From: Oscheius onirici
Lineage: Eukaryota; Nematoda; Chromadorea; Rhabditida; Rhabditidae
Assembly (NCBI GenBank): GCA_932521025.1
Contig: OW051468.1
Span: 4,526,064-4,590,063 of the forward strand
Length of the DNA: 64,000 bases
Reading direction: 5' to 3'
Below, one piece after another: positions 1-12,004 of this stretch (position 1 is the stretch's first letter; each line of letters begins with the position of its first letter). The translations under genes were made by a program, and so were the position numbers. Below the pieces are notes generated by a model. It worked only from the letters and a program-made list of their open reading frames with translations. It made no database searches and was not told the DNA's origin.

Positions 1-446
1 GTTTTCTCAAGGACGAGTTTGCTACGAATCAGTTCAGTCTATACGGGAATCTCGGTAATAAGCGTGGAGTTCTGCTCAATCGAATGTTTATTCTGCCTAA
101 AAGAAGTATAGAGAAAGCTGCTAATTTTTTTGTGCAAATGTGTTTACATTTTTCTTGAAAAGTTCGTGTTCTGTGAAGTTCTATTAACTCTCGTCTCGTA
201 GTGCATACTTGAACAAATTGTAGATACCTTGAGAAAAGGCAGATTAACCTTTCTGATCGACTGTTCAACAAAAAGAATGTCTACAGTAATCCGAATGATC
301 TTAGCCATTTGGCATGTATCCGTTGCATACTCAGTCTGGGTGGTATACTTTCACTTCAAATCGCTCCATAAAGAAGGGCAAATAATAAATATCGTGTAAT
401 TAAGCTATTATTATTCTTTTATCCTTTTCCACTGTCTATCTACGGC

Positions 447-775
447 TATGTAGCTTGGTTTGGTTAGACCAGCATCACAACTATTTCCTACTCGAATTAA
501 ATTAGCAAAATGATTGGCGAGGAGAGGAGTCGGACCCGGGCCGTCTGGGTAACAGCGGCGACTCTTAAAGGGACAGTAAGGGACATCTGAAGGCAATAGA
601 TACTATCCTTTAGCTTTGACATGTCGAACTTTAGCTTCAGTCTTTAGAGTAACTTTGGACGAGAAGGTTGCCTCTTTGATGCCTAAATACTTATAAAAGT
701 GCATTTATTTGGCGGTTTTTGAAATTCGGTGTGAAATATGTAGCTTGGTTTGGTTAGACCAGCATCACAACTATT
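447..775. repeat. 39-bp perfect direct repeat flanking a SINE-like copy
   Basis: Positions 447-485 and 737-775 carry the same 39 bases, starting TATGTAGCTTGG and ending CACAACTATT. The copies are 290 bp apart. The segment between them begins exactly with the end of a minus-strand tRNA-like SINE copy (485-600). The repeat is longer than a usual target-site duplication, so it may be part of a larger element or an older duplication into which the SINE went. Confidence 0.8.
485..600 (-). mobile_element. tRNA-like SINE copy (short)
   Basis: Read on the minus strand, this stretch aligns over about 95 bases with 48665-48765. Both share TTAAGAGTCGCC, then CCCAGACG, CCCGGGT, a box-B-like segment and finally AGTAGGAAATAG. 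The box B here is mutated (GGTCCGACTCC) while the other copy keeps the consensus GGTTCGATTCC. This suggests an old, inactive copy of a tRNA-derived short interspersed element. The family name is not known to me. Confidence 0.55.
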
Positions 776-1120
776 CGAGGAGCAACATGCTCCCAGGACA
801 TCTGATGCAAACTAAATTTTCAAAGTAATCAAAACTTGTCGAAATCAGGTTAAATTGACAAGTCTCGACGGCGAGTTTCAAAAGTTTGCACCTAATCCGG
901 CACTCCAAGCCAAAACTTCATTTTTTCGTAAACTATACATTTCCGACCCTAACAGTTATATAGTGCCGTGATCAGCAAAACACGCTCTATCTGTAAGGGT
1001 CTGGACTAAAGTCGAGACCCTGGGGACGTTCCCTGTAGAAATAACATGATATGTTTCAGGGATGAATCAAGCTGGCGCCCCTTCAAATACCCCGAGACTA
1101 AGAGACACGAAAACCTACGA

Positions 1121-1138
1121 CACTCTCTCTCTCTCTCT
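1121..1138. repeat. CT dinucleotide microsatellite
   Basis: A run of about nine CT units lies here in non-coding sequence. It is followed by ACAG, so it could act as a polypyrimidine tract of a splice acceptor, but no downstream exon was identified. Confidence 0.7.
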
Positions 1139-1239
1139 ACAGACTAACTCGCACTGTCTCTATTGTAATAAACTAGTTATAATCCCTATTCTGTACTATG
1201 GCCTAGACGTTTCTTAACTGGTAGCAGCGAGTGGTTTTG

Positions 1240-1360
1240 AGCTCAACTTGATTTTGTCCCTTTAACAATACACCAAAATTTGTGGCCTCGGACAAACAAA
1301 CAAACAGACAAACAAACAAACAGAGTAAGCCACAGAGACCATTTCGCTTTAATATTTAAG
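1240..1360 (-). repeat. Dispersed repeat fragment with CAAA tandem units
   Basis: On the minus strand this fragment reads CTCTGTTTGTTTG, then GTCCGAGGCCACAAA, then TTTGGTGTATTGTTAA. The same order occurs at 48615-48675 (SINE copy) and, up to the GGCCACGA part, at 52900-52990 on the minus strand. The plus strand shows about seven CAAA or CAGA tetranucleotide units (1293-1324). It is a 5' fragment of the same dispersed family. Confidence 0.6.
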
Positions 1361-4300
1361 ATATGCTCTGTGAGGCATTGTCGTGTTCTGTGTTATACAA
1401 ACGTAGAGTTCATTTGTTCTACGAGCTATTGCATCACTCTTCTCTTGCGAAAGCCTTCCTGTCGTGATCTTCCCGCTCCCATACTCTTTTAGGACGCCTC
1501 TGCGCTCCAGTCTACCAGGTCCCTCCTGGTACCCTGACATTACCTCACAATGGCCATTCAAAGACCAAAATATCCTAAAGGTCCAAGCAGGCTGAAGATC
1601 TATTGTTGCCATACTAGAAAAACACACGAATCTCGTAGGATGATCCCGGCTAAGATTCGTTTATTTCTTCGTCTTTGTATATTATTTTCGAGATTGATCA
1701 GCTGATGCTTGCAGCAAAGCACGATAAAAGAATTGCGGAGTATCTGATCTCTGGAAAAGTGTACACAATACCAATTTTTGTCTTTGTTACAATGTAGCTG
1801 AAGGAAAAATCTTGATTTCGAACAGGAAGTTCAGATGGTCGGAAAATACGCACAGAAAATTGGTCATGAGACGAAAAAGAGCAGTGATTGGAGAAGAGAG
1901 GAAGATAGAATTGAGATGAGTGAAAAGATGAAAGAGGAGAAAGAGTTAAAAACTTGGAAGACGAGCAGTCAAAGGCGGAGGACAGGAGAGTAGTCTGTGG
2001 TCAGAGACATAGACTTTAAAAAGTGAACGATACAATCGGATAATTCTCGGACAGATTCATCCTGACAGAATCTTGGGAGAGACTGCCACAACTCGTCAGT
2101 ATTCATACTCTAATCTGAATTGGAGTGGTTCCCCTTTTTGATTGGAAGTGAGATTCTTTGAATCATTCTCAGTTTTGTCACGTTTTCTATCCGGCTTTCC
2201 GTCTTCAGTCATTTGCAAGATCCTCTACTGTCTTCTTGTGCTCCCAGGTTTCAATCTCAACCAGTCATTTTCGAAACTAAAACAAGGTCGTTTCTTACAA
2301 AACGAACAACTGAATTGACTTGCTGCAAAGTTGGAAACGCGGCGTGCCGGTCTCTGCACGTTTCCCGCGTACCCTCCTTTTAAGTTTTCACTCTATCGGT
2401 TTCGGGTCAAACCTATTCTCTCGCGCGTATCAATTTGTGGCATGCTGTGCTTTACTACTTTTATTCCACCTTGATCTCTTGGATTGATGTGTGTGGAAGA
2501 GACAAACAGTTTTTCTGCTATTGCTCTCGTTATTCTATCTACCAATCGTAAAATTGGCCAGCTTAAAGAGGCTAACTCGGGGATTTCAATATCGCTTGAA
2601 AGATTGGAAGAGCGCTCTGGTCAAGGAGCGCTCTTTTTAGCTGTTTTTGCATATAAAAGGAACACTCTGCGAGAATTAAAATCCGTATTTTATAATGATA
2701 CTGTATCGCGATTTTCAATTCGGCGCAAAGCAGACCATCTACTGTAGTTCGACCCACAAGAGGATGCGCAACTCTGATTCAGCTCTTTCTTTTCGGTCCA
2801 AATCCATCCATGTGACAGAGAACTGGTACCAAAGACTCAATGAAGGTGCGGGAAGTTGAGCCCTTCTCATTGAGACAATTCTCATACCCTTTCCCATAAG
2901 TCATTGTCACTTTCTCCCTCTCGCTTACGCTCAATGCTCAGAGATAAGGTAATCTGGTCGAGCTCGCCCAAAGGAACAGAAACTCGCATACTCCGGACTA
3001 CCCCAATTTGGATCAAAGATGACATCACTGCTGGCCGGCGATGATATCACATTCTGCGATGGCAATGACACAGTATAGTAGTGTGTCTTGGCCGTTCACA
3101 CGCTCCGCTTTAAGTCATAGTACGGTATGAGACCAATGAGTTATCAATAAAAGAGCAATGAAAAGAGTTATCAGTGAGGAAGAAAGGGAAAGGAGAGTTA
3201 CAGTATGCGGTCATTACTACTGATGAGGCTCGTGGCGCCGGTAGATCAGGAACTGGGAGTATTACGCTTCTAGCATTTAATGAGAGTCATCCTGGCGGAA
3301 AAGGAGTTTTGTGCGAGTAACAATTGGTCCAAGTCGGTTCATAGGGACGGTTCTTCGATGAGACATTTTTTCTTTCTAGTCTGGACGTCACTGTGACTTT
3401 GTGTTTAAAAAGGTAAAGGAACCGAAAGGTTCGCACCTTTTAGAAGTTTCACAAAAAAAAGCTTCTCCTGCAAAATATTTCTGTTGATGTTTTTTTGCTG
3501 AACAGCAGCTTTTACCTTATCCTATCTTCTATACATTGCTCAGCAATTCTGGAAGAAAGAGAATCTGATCCATTTCAATCTAAAACAATTTCTTTCCAGG
3601 CTGTTCTCCCCGTTTTACTATGAGCATCACCTGATACCCTTGCTTATCATGTTTTCTGTTGCAATTGTGTGCCCACGTGGGCATTCGGGACACTGTTTCA
3701 GGCTCGTATCAGTTTTATCAGTTTAAACCGGTAGACGCTGAACAGGCAAATAGTTGAAAGTCGTAGTAGGGAAAGAAAGCTTCAAAACAGGCACGAGTTT
3801 TGGGATCTTTTGTAATTTCTCATTGTTATGGATATCAGTCCCATCGTAAAAATGGACCTATCTTGAGGACTGTAACGATCAGTTTCAGGCGGTCTGCCCA
3901 CTGCTTTCTTTTTTAGTCTACTTTACTAATTCAGCCTCATCCAGATCACAGGAGACTACCTCTCTCATACAGTCATTGGCTTCAGAGGATTATAGTGACT
4001 ACCAATCCGGGGGAGTGAACAAGAGCAGGGACATTTCTTCAACAGACTGTCTTCTACCGTGTCTTGAACCAAAAGTGATCTTTCAGAGACTATCGGAACA
4101 AGGTCGAGCTGTCCTCCAAAAGATCAGATAACTTTCACAGTTTATTTGCGATAATATGCTCACGATCAAAATATACTATGGATCACTCTGTGTCACCAGA
4201 TATGTACATAAATGTGTTTCTCAGGACAGCAACCCTCGAGAGAAGAGGAGGATAGAGGACAGGAGAAGGAGATCTATGGCTGGGTCTGACACGTTGCGAG

Positions 4301-4627
4301 AATGGGACGACTGGACAGAACTGAGCAACTGTTGAAAGATGACGGTATGACCGGGAGTGGCTAAAGGAAAGAAGAAAGAGATAGGGTCGAGGTGTGTCTA
4401 GCTGACGATGGGGAAACTATCCCTCTAGAAGGCACTGACGGTAAGCGGCTTGAGATCAAGAATTGCACTAGAAGTCTGAGAAGAAGAAGGCGTGGAGATG
4501 GCCTTGGAGATGGCTGGCACCGAGAGGTGCGCTGGCTACGAGCCAGCAAGCGACCTTGTGTGCCGGGAGAGACGGACCGGTACCTGAAAGAGAGAGATAG
4601 TCATCAGTTGATTGTTGCCAAATTTAC

Positions 4628-4646
4628 CGCACACACCGTGTGTGCG
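4628..4646. repeat. Perfect 8-bp palindrome with 3-nt loop
   Basis: CGCACACA and TGTGTGCG flank CCG. It lies about 80 bp beyond the stop codon of the minus-strand His-rich peptide gene. Two smaller hairpins (CTGGCT/AGCCAG and GCACC/GGTGC) lie within 4515-4553. They could be 3' UTR structures or chance. Confidence 0.5.
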
Positions 4647-4728
4647 TTCTTTCTTGGCGCTCGATTCAAAAAGATCGGGTAAACCCACTGACTCGTGTCT
4701 ATTACAGTAACCCGCTACTCACCGTCTC

Positions 4729-5330
4729 TCACAATCGGAACGAGTCGAAGAAGCTACTGACTCTGTTCGTCTTCAAGTGCTCCTTGTGATGGTGGTGGTG
4801 ATGATGATGGTGATGATGTTCGGGAGTCTTTTTGATGTCCATCTTTTTGCCAATCATTCGGTCGACGGCAACTCCTTCTTTGTCAAACATGTCATCATCA
4901 AAGAGCTTGTAGTCATAATCGAAAGTTCCTTCTAAAAAATACAGATTGTTTTCGAAGCATGTTGCCTTTTCCTAGCCACGTCAAGGCCATATCTCTCTCT
5001 GTGTGTCAAAAACAAAAGTACACAGATCGGCGTTCCTTCCGTTTCTCTACCAAGCCGGCTTTTCGGTTTGGTTACCTAATTTTTTCAAGGACTGGTCAGA
5101 GTATCGCTACTTCTACTCAAGGTTGGAAGTTTGGGATTGCTAGTAGTATTTTGCGTTCTGATTGGCAAAGAGGGACATGAAGCTCTTATGAGAAGCACTG
5201 TAGTAATTCTAGTGGGCCAAATCCGGAGTCAACCATTATGAAAAAGAGACTCACCTTCTCGTTTGTGAGGAGCGGCTACTGCAAGAGCAAGAAGAGCTAG
5301 GAGTGCTAGAAGAGCGAAGAGGACTTTCAT
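4729..5330 (-). CDS. Small secreted peptide with an 11-histidine run
   Basis: Two exons, complement(4729..4931, 5255..5330), encode 92 residues. The start is the ATG at 5330, which opens a strong signal peptide (MKVLFALLALLALLALAVAA) with likely cleavage after it. The intron runs from GTGAGT to TTTTTTAG, phase 1, and the frame is kept. The mature part is acidic at first (EEGTFDYDYKLFDDD), contains a basic KKMDIKK stretch, then PE followed by eleven consecutive His, then KEHLK and a C-terminal SSFFDSFRL. Both CAT and CAC codons are used, so the His run is selected or old rather than a pure trinucleotide expansion. It is not recognised as a known family. The His run suggests binding of zinc, copper, nickel or haem in an extracellular compartment, which is inference. 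A second GTGAGT just after the stop leaves room for an alternative 3' end. Confidence 0.72.
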
Positions 5331-5420
5331 CGTTGTGCTCTGAAAGAGACAGTTTGAGTGAGGGTGTCCGCAACAGAGAGAACAAGAGAGTATGAGTCAA
5401 GTCTGTCTAGTGTCTAGACC

Positions 5421-5448
5421 CGCCTCCTGGGAGTTGTGCCAGGAGGCG
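5421..5448. repeat. Perfect 10-bp stem, 8-nt loop hairpin
   Basis: CGCCTCCTGG (5421-5430) pairs fully with CCAGGAGGCG (5439-5448) across the loop GAGTTGTG. It lies 91 bp upstream of the start codon of the His-rich peptide gene, in its presumed promoter or 5' region. A regulatory hairpin or a fragment of a fold-back element are both possible. Confidence 0.65.
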
Positions 5449-7285
5449 ACAGGTCCAGTCGGCACGAAGAAAGGGAAATTACAAGCATGTTTCCTGCCCG
5501 AATGCCCCGCCTCCATCTTCCCACAGACCACGCCTTCTTTTAGGGCGGGGAACTCGAGGAGATAGCCTGTGGGAATATAGTTGCTTTTGTATGGCAATTT
5601 GAAGAAGTTTAAAAAAGATTTGATCTTTCACATCTTGTGAAAATATGCTGTCAGAAGTTAAGATATTAGAGAGAAAGGCATGGAGAGGGCGAAGGGCCAA
5701 AAAAACCCGAAGAACTTCTCACAGAAACCTAGACGGAACAGAAATGTCTGAGAATAAGAGAAATCGGTTAAGATAACCAATGCGAATGAACCGAAATTGT
5801 CTAGTATACTGGTTTTGGAACTGACCCTTTGGTTTCTGGCTGATGGACTGTACAGTATCAAGAGAGACATTAAAAGTTCCAGGAAAAAGATTCTGACGCC
5901 CCATACTGAGACATCTTCAACCCACTCAAAGTTTTTTCAGCTACGACTACTCACACAGCTTTTTGCTTCTAGGAGTATGAGTACTACTAGATTGAGAATG
6001 TGAATCAGTCCGATAGTAAGAACAGAAGAGAAAGCAGATAATCATGCAGTATAGAGTTGAAAGCTACAGTGTGAGAAATACGGTGATTGATTCTGGAAAT
6101 CCTTACTAGAAAGCGAATAGAGGCAGCCAAATGTTCTAACAGGGAATCTTGTACTCTGGAAAAGTCTAGTCGAGACACGACCCTTCCCGAGAGACAGCTT
6201 GAACGGCACTGACCCTGTCTGTTGTTTTCGCCAAAGAATCATCCAACCAGTGACCATCTCGCTCTGCTTTTTGCTTTGTTTTTCCGCCATACACGCGCGC
6301 GTCCCCCGCTATCTGGCGATAGTACAAAACAACTCCATTAACTTACCTTGACCATTGGACGTCTGTTTTTCTCACGTAAGGCGATCATTCTCGTCATCTG
6401 GTAGAGAGACAGACACTATCAACTCAGACCATCGGCTTGGCAGAGACATTGTTTTTTTGCTGCTGGTGACAGCCCGTGACCAGACGTTTTCTAACTCTCC
6501 GGCTAATTAAGGACGTCTATACCACCGCCGTTTTTGAAAAGGTGACCCAGTAGACTTCTGTGTCTAAAGAGGGTAAGAGTTTGTTCCGACTCATCTGGTT
6601 GTGATCTTAGAAAGTACTTCAGTGAGACTGAAGCTGGAAAACAACAGAATGAGAAGGAAAGTCAGACCTCCCGGGCCATTTTTCAACGACAGAGCGCATA
6701 GTTACCGACCTCCAGATACGATCAAAGATGACCTTCTGACAGGAGGTCGTGAGTTGCGAAACATTTCGTCCTCTCAGGATATATATTTCTCTTACAATTG
6801 TATGAGATTGGATTAAGGGCTTTCCACAGCAGTTGTAGTTCGTGAGCAACATCCAAATAGCTCTTTGGAGGTCATCTCACCTACTGGTCACGGTTGTCTC
6901 CTGACAGACTAGCCAAAAAGACTCGTGAGCTCTGTTTTTCGTCCTCCAGAAAAGTCTGGTCTTGACCTTGACGCGGGCTTCTGGCCGCCAAAATTGAAAC
7001 AATATTTTTTGGAGATTGTCAGATATAATGAACGATTAGAGTCATTTTAAGGAATAAAAGAAGACAAACAGGAATTAGCTGTGGATGTTGTTACGCAAAT
7101 GTATCCACTGGCTGAACTTGATCCGCCGATTATGTGGTCTCTTTTGATTTTCGTGTTCTGCTGACGTTAGGACAAGCAACTTAGAATCATTGGAAGATTT
7201 CAGACGAAACTAAACTTCGACTTTTTAATTTTTGGTCTCAACATCTGGTATCCACCAACAATTATGTATTCAAGTGAATCTCTAG

Positions 7286-7545
7286 ATTTACCCAGATGAG
7301 CTGTCAAAAGTTAAAGCTAAAGTTTTAACCCGTTTCAACGTCAGAGATGAGCTCGGAGATAACTCCTTTCACGTGCGGGTGCTTCCTGGGGGGCCAGGTC
7401 CCTTCAGCGATACGTTCAGCAAGCCGGGCGGGTGCCTACTCCGACCCTGGAAACGCTCTTACTCCGTAGCAAACTACTACCAATTTACCGACCTTCGGAA
7501 GGATGGATGCCTTGGTTGCGCAAAAGCGGGAATCGAACTTGAGCT
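7286..7545 (+). CDS. Orphan internal exon of an unrecognised protein
   Basis: A 260-nt open exon lies between a CTAG acceptor and a very good donor (GAGCT/GTAAGTATAC). It starts in phase 0 and ends in phase 2. The 86 residues read like real protein: IYPDELSKVKAKVLTRFNV at the start, then FHVRVLPGGPGPFSDTF, then PWKRSYSVANYYQFTDLRK and CLGCAKAGIELE near the end. The stretch is GC-rich compared with its flanks. A possible upstream exon with a hydrophobic segment (MWSLLIFVFC, about 7132-7161) and a possible short last exon after 7615 (ending in TGA) would fit in frame but are weak. The product is not recognised. It may be a true gene exon or a captured gene fragment. Confidence 0.45.
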
Positions 7546-9783
7546 GTAAGTATACGGAATTTCAAATAGGTACAATAAGAAAAAGGAAGTGGAATAATGA
7601 AATCTGCCTGAATCGGAATCGATTCTGGTACAGAAAGGCTCTACAGCAGAACAAGAGTCAATCCTGATATAGCACTCAAGCAACTAACACTATAGTTGTA
7701 CAGGCCAATACAAGTTAGAGAAGGGATCTGATGACTCAAATCTCAGTGCAGTTCTGCAGACAAATAGAGCATTTGCAGGAAAAATAACTGCGCAAGTGCA
7801 CTTGTAAAGTTGAAAAGATGTTTTTTGTCTTCTTCCCCTTTACTACGGCACCGAAGCAGTGCATAGGGATGGAATAACCTTCGAAGGTTTGAACTCACAT
7901 CATGTCTGATCAAGGTCCTCTTCCTCTTCCAGAAGAGCCAAATAACGAACCGTTTGAGAGATAGTTCCGTGCGCTCAAAGAAATTGACAAGATTACAATT
8001 TTATGTTAAATCCAAATATAGCTAGTCTTCAGTTTTCTGGTGTTGGTAATCCCATTAAAAGTGTGCTGTGAGATTAATTCTCTGCTCAAGTGAAGACTTT
8101 CTGATCTTTCGCCACTTTTCGATAGACGGCCTTCGAAAGCCGGGTCGCCAAAAATGGATGCCGATGACGAGATAGATGTCTGACTCCGAACAGAAAGTAG
8201 AACAGCTGTGTGTTGAAAGATTACGTAAAGATCCTAGCACCGGAAACCAATCAGTTCCAGTCAACTTTCTTTCTTTCTTCGTTACAAAGAGAGTCAGATG
8301 ACCAAGGAAAAAGAAACAGATTTGTTCCGGAACCTAGACCAAACTCTTGAACTTCACGGAACCTAATCTGACGCCGTTCAGAACGCTACTACATGTTCCC
8401 TGGGGGTCTGGACAAAATTAGCTGACCTGATGAAGTTTGACCTGAAAACGTAACCTTTACTTTTGTAAAGAGTAGAGTCACGAGAAGAGGATTGGAGGCA
8501 GACAAAGAAATGGGATTGGGTGGGAGAGTAGACATACAAATCAGTAGTTTTGTGAACATGTATATTTAGAGGGAAGCCAATATTAAAAACGAGCATTCTA
8601 GTTCTTCACTGTACTGTTCGAAAGGCTATAGTCTGCTACAAATATTTTAATTGTTTTCAGTAGCCGCTGAATTCTGTTTGAACATTTCCTTCAAAGAAAG
8701 GAGATTCAACTTGTGATTGGAACTCATTCTTTCCCGATCACTCTGACCTCAGTTTCTACTACTATTCATTACTAGCTTTGTGGTTGTGATTAACTTTCCC
8801 GAAGAGACTAACTTAATTATTTCCTACGCACATCTATTTCCGCTCTCCTTCTCTTCGAAAAGAGATAACAGGCGTCATCGTGCGTGGATTTAGGGAAGAG
8901 ACGGACTTAGTCGAAAAAGAGCTTAAACCCTACTGGAATGACGAAAGAGACTAAACGCCCTGTTCAGAATTAGACCGACTGTTTCTGCTTTGAACTGCGA
9001 ATCGTCGACCACTATTCTCTTAATCTGTATGATTGGACTATTCTAGTCTTTTGTTCAGTCTGGAAGTGAAAGTTTGACTTGTGCGGGTATATGGGACAAT
9101 CTGCAGAGAGTATTAAAAAGATTAATTCTAATAAGGCCAGGAAAGAATAGAAACGATTCAAAAAGTCTCAAGTTGTTACAATAGTAATACGGTAGACATC
9201 TTTTGAGTTACAGTAACACACGTCACGGGAGTTGGTGCAAAGTGAAACGCCTCTTCCGCATGGTCTGATTATACGATGAAACTGAAACAAATCAAAACAT
9301 GAGTCAATAACAGTCTACTTTTACTCTCAGTGGCCTGTTCAAAACAGCGTTCAGACAGGCGTGAAGGCTATTTTCTCCCCGGTGTGACTTTTTGAACTGG
9401 GAAATATACGCGCTTTCTGATTCCTTCACCAAATTTTCTCATCAGACACAAATGTTGCTAACATAATCTCTTTGGTATATAACTATACGAAAATCGTTCC
9501 GATCATCAGACTGATCTTTGAAGCTTGAAGTTTTTGCGCCAGAAGATCAGAAACGGGAAGGAATGGATGGCAGTCCGTCAAAAGCTTTTTGTACCGCCGG
9601 GACAAGTGACGCAACAAGCTCGACCCTGTGGCTACATTCCCATAGTAAAGTAGGTCTTCGAAATGGCGGGACTCCCACCGAAACTCGACTCTCACGGAAG
9701 TGCGAGGGACGTGTTCTCGTGACAGTCACGTCAAAGACATGCTGGAGCAAGGAGCAAGAATCTCTGAACATCTAAACTATATA

Positions 9784-10124
9784 AAACGGAATGATGTCTG
9801 TCTGTGACTGTCCGACAAGGTGTCCTCACAGTTGTCGAGACTACGATAACGTGTCAAGTTTTTTCATCTTCCTTTACTAAAGTGCAATGGTATCCGTCCG
9901 TCCGTAGTGGTGTCCGCACAGTTGTCGAGAATAGCGTAACATGTCAAGTTTTGTCATGTTAATCTTTTATCGTGCGAGATAGTTTTTTGAGGGGAACGCG
10001 TCTGGGGGAATCTAAACTATCTAAAGCGTAATGGTGTTTGATAATCAAAACTTGGACAGCCGTTGTTACGTACGTGAGCGCTGCAGGCGCAAGGGCGGCG
10101 AAAGCCGTCGTAGACGGCTGGTCT
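9784..10124 (+). repeat. Dispersed repeat with internal tandem duplication
   Basis: Two copies of a roughly 50-bp unit (GGTGTCC, CACAGTTGTCGAGA, then TGTCAAGTTTT) lie at about 9819-9872 and 9910-9960. Heads resembling AAAGTGCAATGGTGTCTGTG occur at 9784, 9882 and 10022. The block ends with GCGGCGAAAGCCGTC and ACGGCTGGTC, a tail also seen in modified form at 48882-48912 and, on the minus strand, at 52745-52785. It is a member of the same dispersed family as the SINE copy at 48594. Confidence 0.6.
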
Positions 10125-11930
10125 CATTGAAGAAGAAATAGTTATATTTCGAAGGGATACCGTCGAAGTTGTATTTCCAAGATACCAAGAAAACCTTCCT
10201 GATAGTCTGCTACCAAAACACGGAGGCTGTTGGTGAGTTATTATATCTCTCCCTTTCTACTTACAGTAACCTAGTAATACCTGAACCTTTCAAAATCACA
10301 CGGTAAAGGGTCTAATTGTAGTTAACGTTTAATTTAAAAGCACTGGAATCGTTTGATGAGAATGGATAGATACGGTGAAAAGGTGCGACCGTTCTCGCCG
10401 ACGGCATCATTTTATACGTCCGAACAGAAGACGAGAACAGGTTGTTGTCGCAGGCACGATGTCTCCTCCCTGCGCGCCAGGCTCTACCTGGATTCTTCCC
10501 ATCCAAAGATGAACTTTGGTAGTCGGGAACGGACGAGTTTCGACGAGCAAGAACGAGATTTTTTCACTGCGGCAAATTGCGGAAAAAATGTCGGGCAATG
10601 GAACGTCTCTCTTGAAAACAAATCCGCAGGTTCTCCTTCAAGTACGTCTTCCTATACTTCGATTTCGTTAACGAAGCTACATTCAGGTGGGTAATCAAGA
10701 TTCTCTTTCCCTTTCCTGGAAAACAGCCGCGGGTAGAAAGTAGGATTGTGCTGTGGAATGCCACAGTTTAGTCAACAAAAAGAGAACAGATGACTCGACT
10801 GAAGAAAGAAGGCAGCAGGTGTCGGATACTTCTGCTCAGTTCAAGACGCAACAGACCAGGGACAAATAAACTTTTAAGCTTCACTTTGTAGAGGCAAGAT
10901 TACGGAATTTTCAATCCGAGAATCGGGAAGCTTTGGATAAGCGCCAAAGCAGAGAACAGAGATCGGAAGCAAGATATTTCTACTTCAGATGTCAAACATG
11001 GTCTCTTCCGATTGTTTCGTGCCATTCGTTGTCCATTAGTGGAATCCCGTCCAGCACGGCCTTTTTTGTAGCGCTCCGCGACTGTCTCTGTTTTCTGTTG
11101 AATTGATACCCGTTGGATGGAGTTCAAGATATTTGAGTCCAGAAATCGGGAACTATTGGGAATGTTTCAGTCATTTTTCTGAAGAAACTGTTGCGATTGT
11201 TGCAATTTGGGGATTACATTAATCCAGACGACACAGCATCTTTGTTGTCTCTTTCTCTGCCCCCAATGCCGCAGACATCCAAACATCCGACCAGGCGACT
11301 GATTAACGCGTTCCGAACCCTTTAGACGTGTTCCCGACCCGGCTAGTGGCCCTCTGATCGCTCTCGCAGATTCCCCCGACTTTTCACAGTCGGTGGCCAT
11401 TGTCCGAGAGTGCAAGACGCACTTTCGCTAGTTTCAGTACGGATCTATTCTCTTGCATTTCCCAGCTCAAAATGGCATATGGATGCGGCGTTGCAATTGT
11501 CGTCGGAGAAACTGTGCAAAAAGAGAACTGGCTAGCTGGAGTGTGGCCAGTGGCCACGTGGTAACTGGTACAATCGGAAGACAAGAGGGGATAAACAACA
11601 TAATAACGAGACGGTCAGCAGCGTGGGAAAGATATATTGGTCTGGATCTCTGATGGAATTTATTGTTTTCTGTTAGCAGTTTTTATTCTTGGAACAAGAA
11701 TCAAGAAGAGCTTTCTTGGTGGGGAATGGTGACATATTCTTCTTTGAAGATGATTCCTATTTTTGATGTTACCTGGGCTTAGGTATGTATTTGACTATTG
11801 TGCTGTTATTTTTTTTCTCAACTTCTTCTGGCTCACTCCAGAACCATTTTTAACCATGGATAGTTTCTGGTTCCAAGGCCAAAATAGCCGTTCTGCAAAT
11901 CTTCCTCAATCTCTAAGAGGATATATATTA

Positions 11931-11940
11931 AAGCTCGATT
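11931..11940 (+). promoter_or_regulatory. Possible TATA box of the 12005 gene
   Basis: ATATATATTA lies 65-74 bp upstream of the ATG at 12005, in a suitable place for a core promoter. The assignment rests on sequence and spacing only. Confidence 0.3.
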
Positions 11941-12004
11941 AGATATGACTCGAAAGACGAAAGATTCGGAACGGCTCAGGGATCCTGGCAGTCGCTAAAA
12001 TAAT

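Larger units (their letters stand above)
1..4728. other. Gene-poor stretch, no supported protein gene
   Basis: I find no exon chain with coherent splice signals here. Open frames are short, overlap on both strands and lack a recognisable product. The stretch holds a 39-bp direct repeat, a SINE-like copy, a CT microsatellite near 1121-1138, a CAAA-type repeat inside a second repeat fragment, and small palindromes near 4515-4553 and 4628-4646. A weak GC-rich hairpin around 2338-2375 (CGTGC paired with GCACG) was also seen. Single exons of a split gene could hide here. Confidence 0.5.
5331..12004. other. Gene-poor stretch with one orphan exon and repeats
   Basis: Apart from the exon at 7286-7545 and the repeats listed separately, no coherent exon chain was found. 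Short open frames at 6042-6290 (minus), 10356-10694 (plus) and 11384-11584 (minus) lack splice support or family features. A short ATG frame at 7904 (MSDQGPLPLPEEP, 20 codons) is isolated. Genes made of several very short exons could be missed. Confidence 0.45.

Noticed and set aside
6349-6399. Minus-strand mini-exon MTRMIALREKNRRPMVK with a GTAAGT donor
   Set aside because: It has good splice signals but no partner exon in a compatible frame could be found, so it is not listed as a gene.
10356-10694. Plus-strand open frame of 113 codons
   Set aside because: Both strands are open here, no splice sites or family features support either, and codon use differs from the accepted genes.
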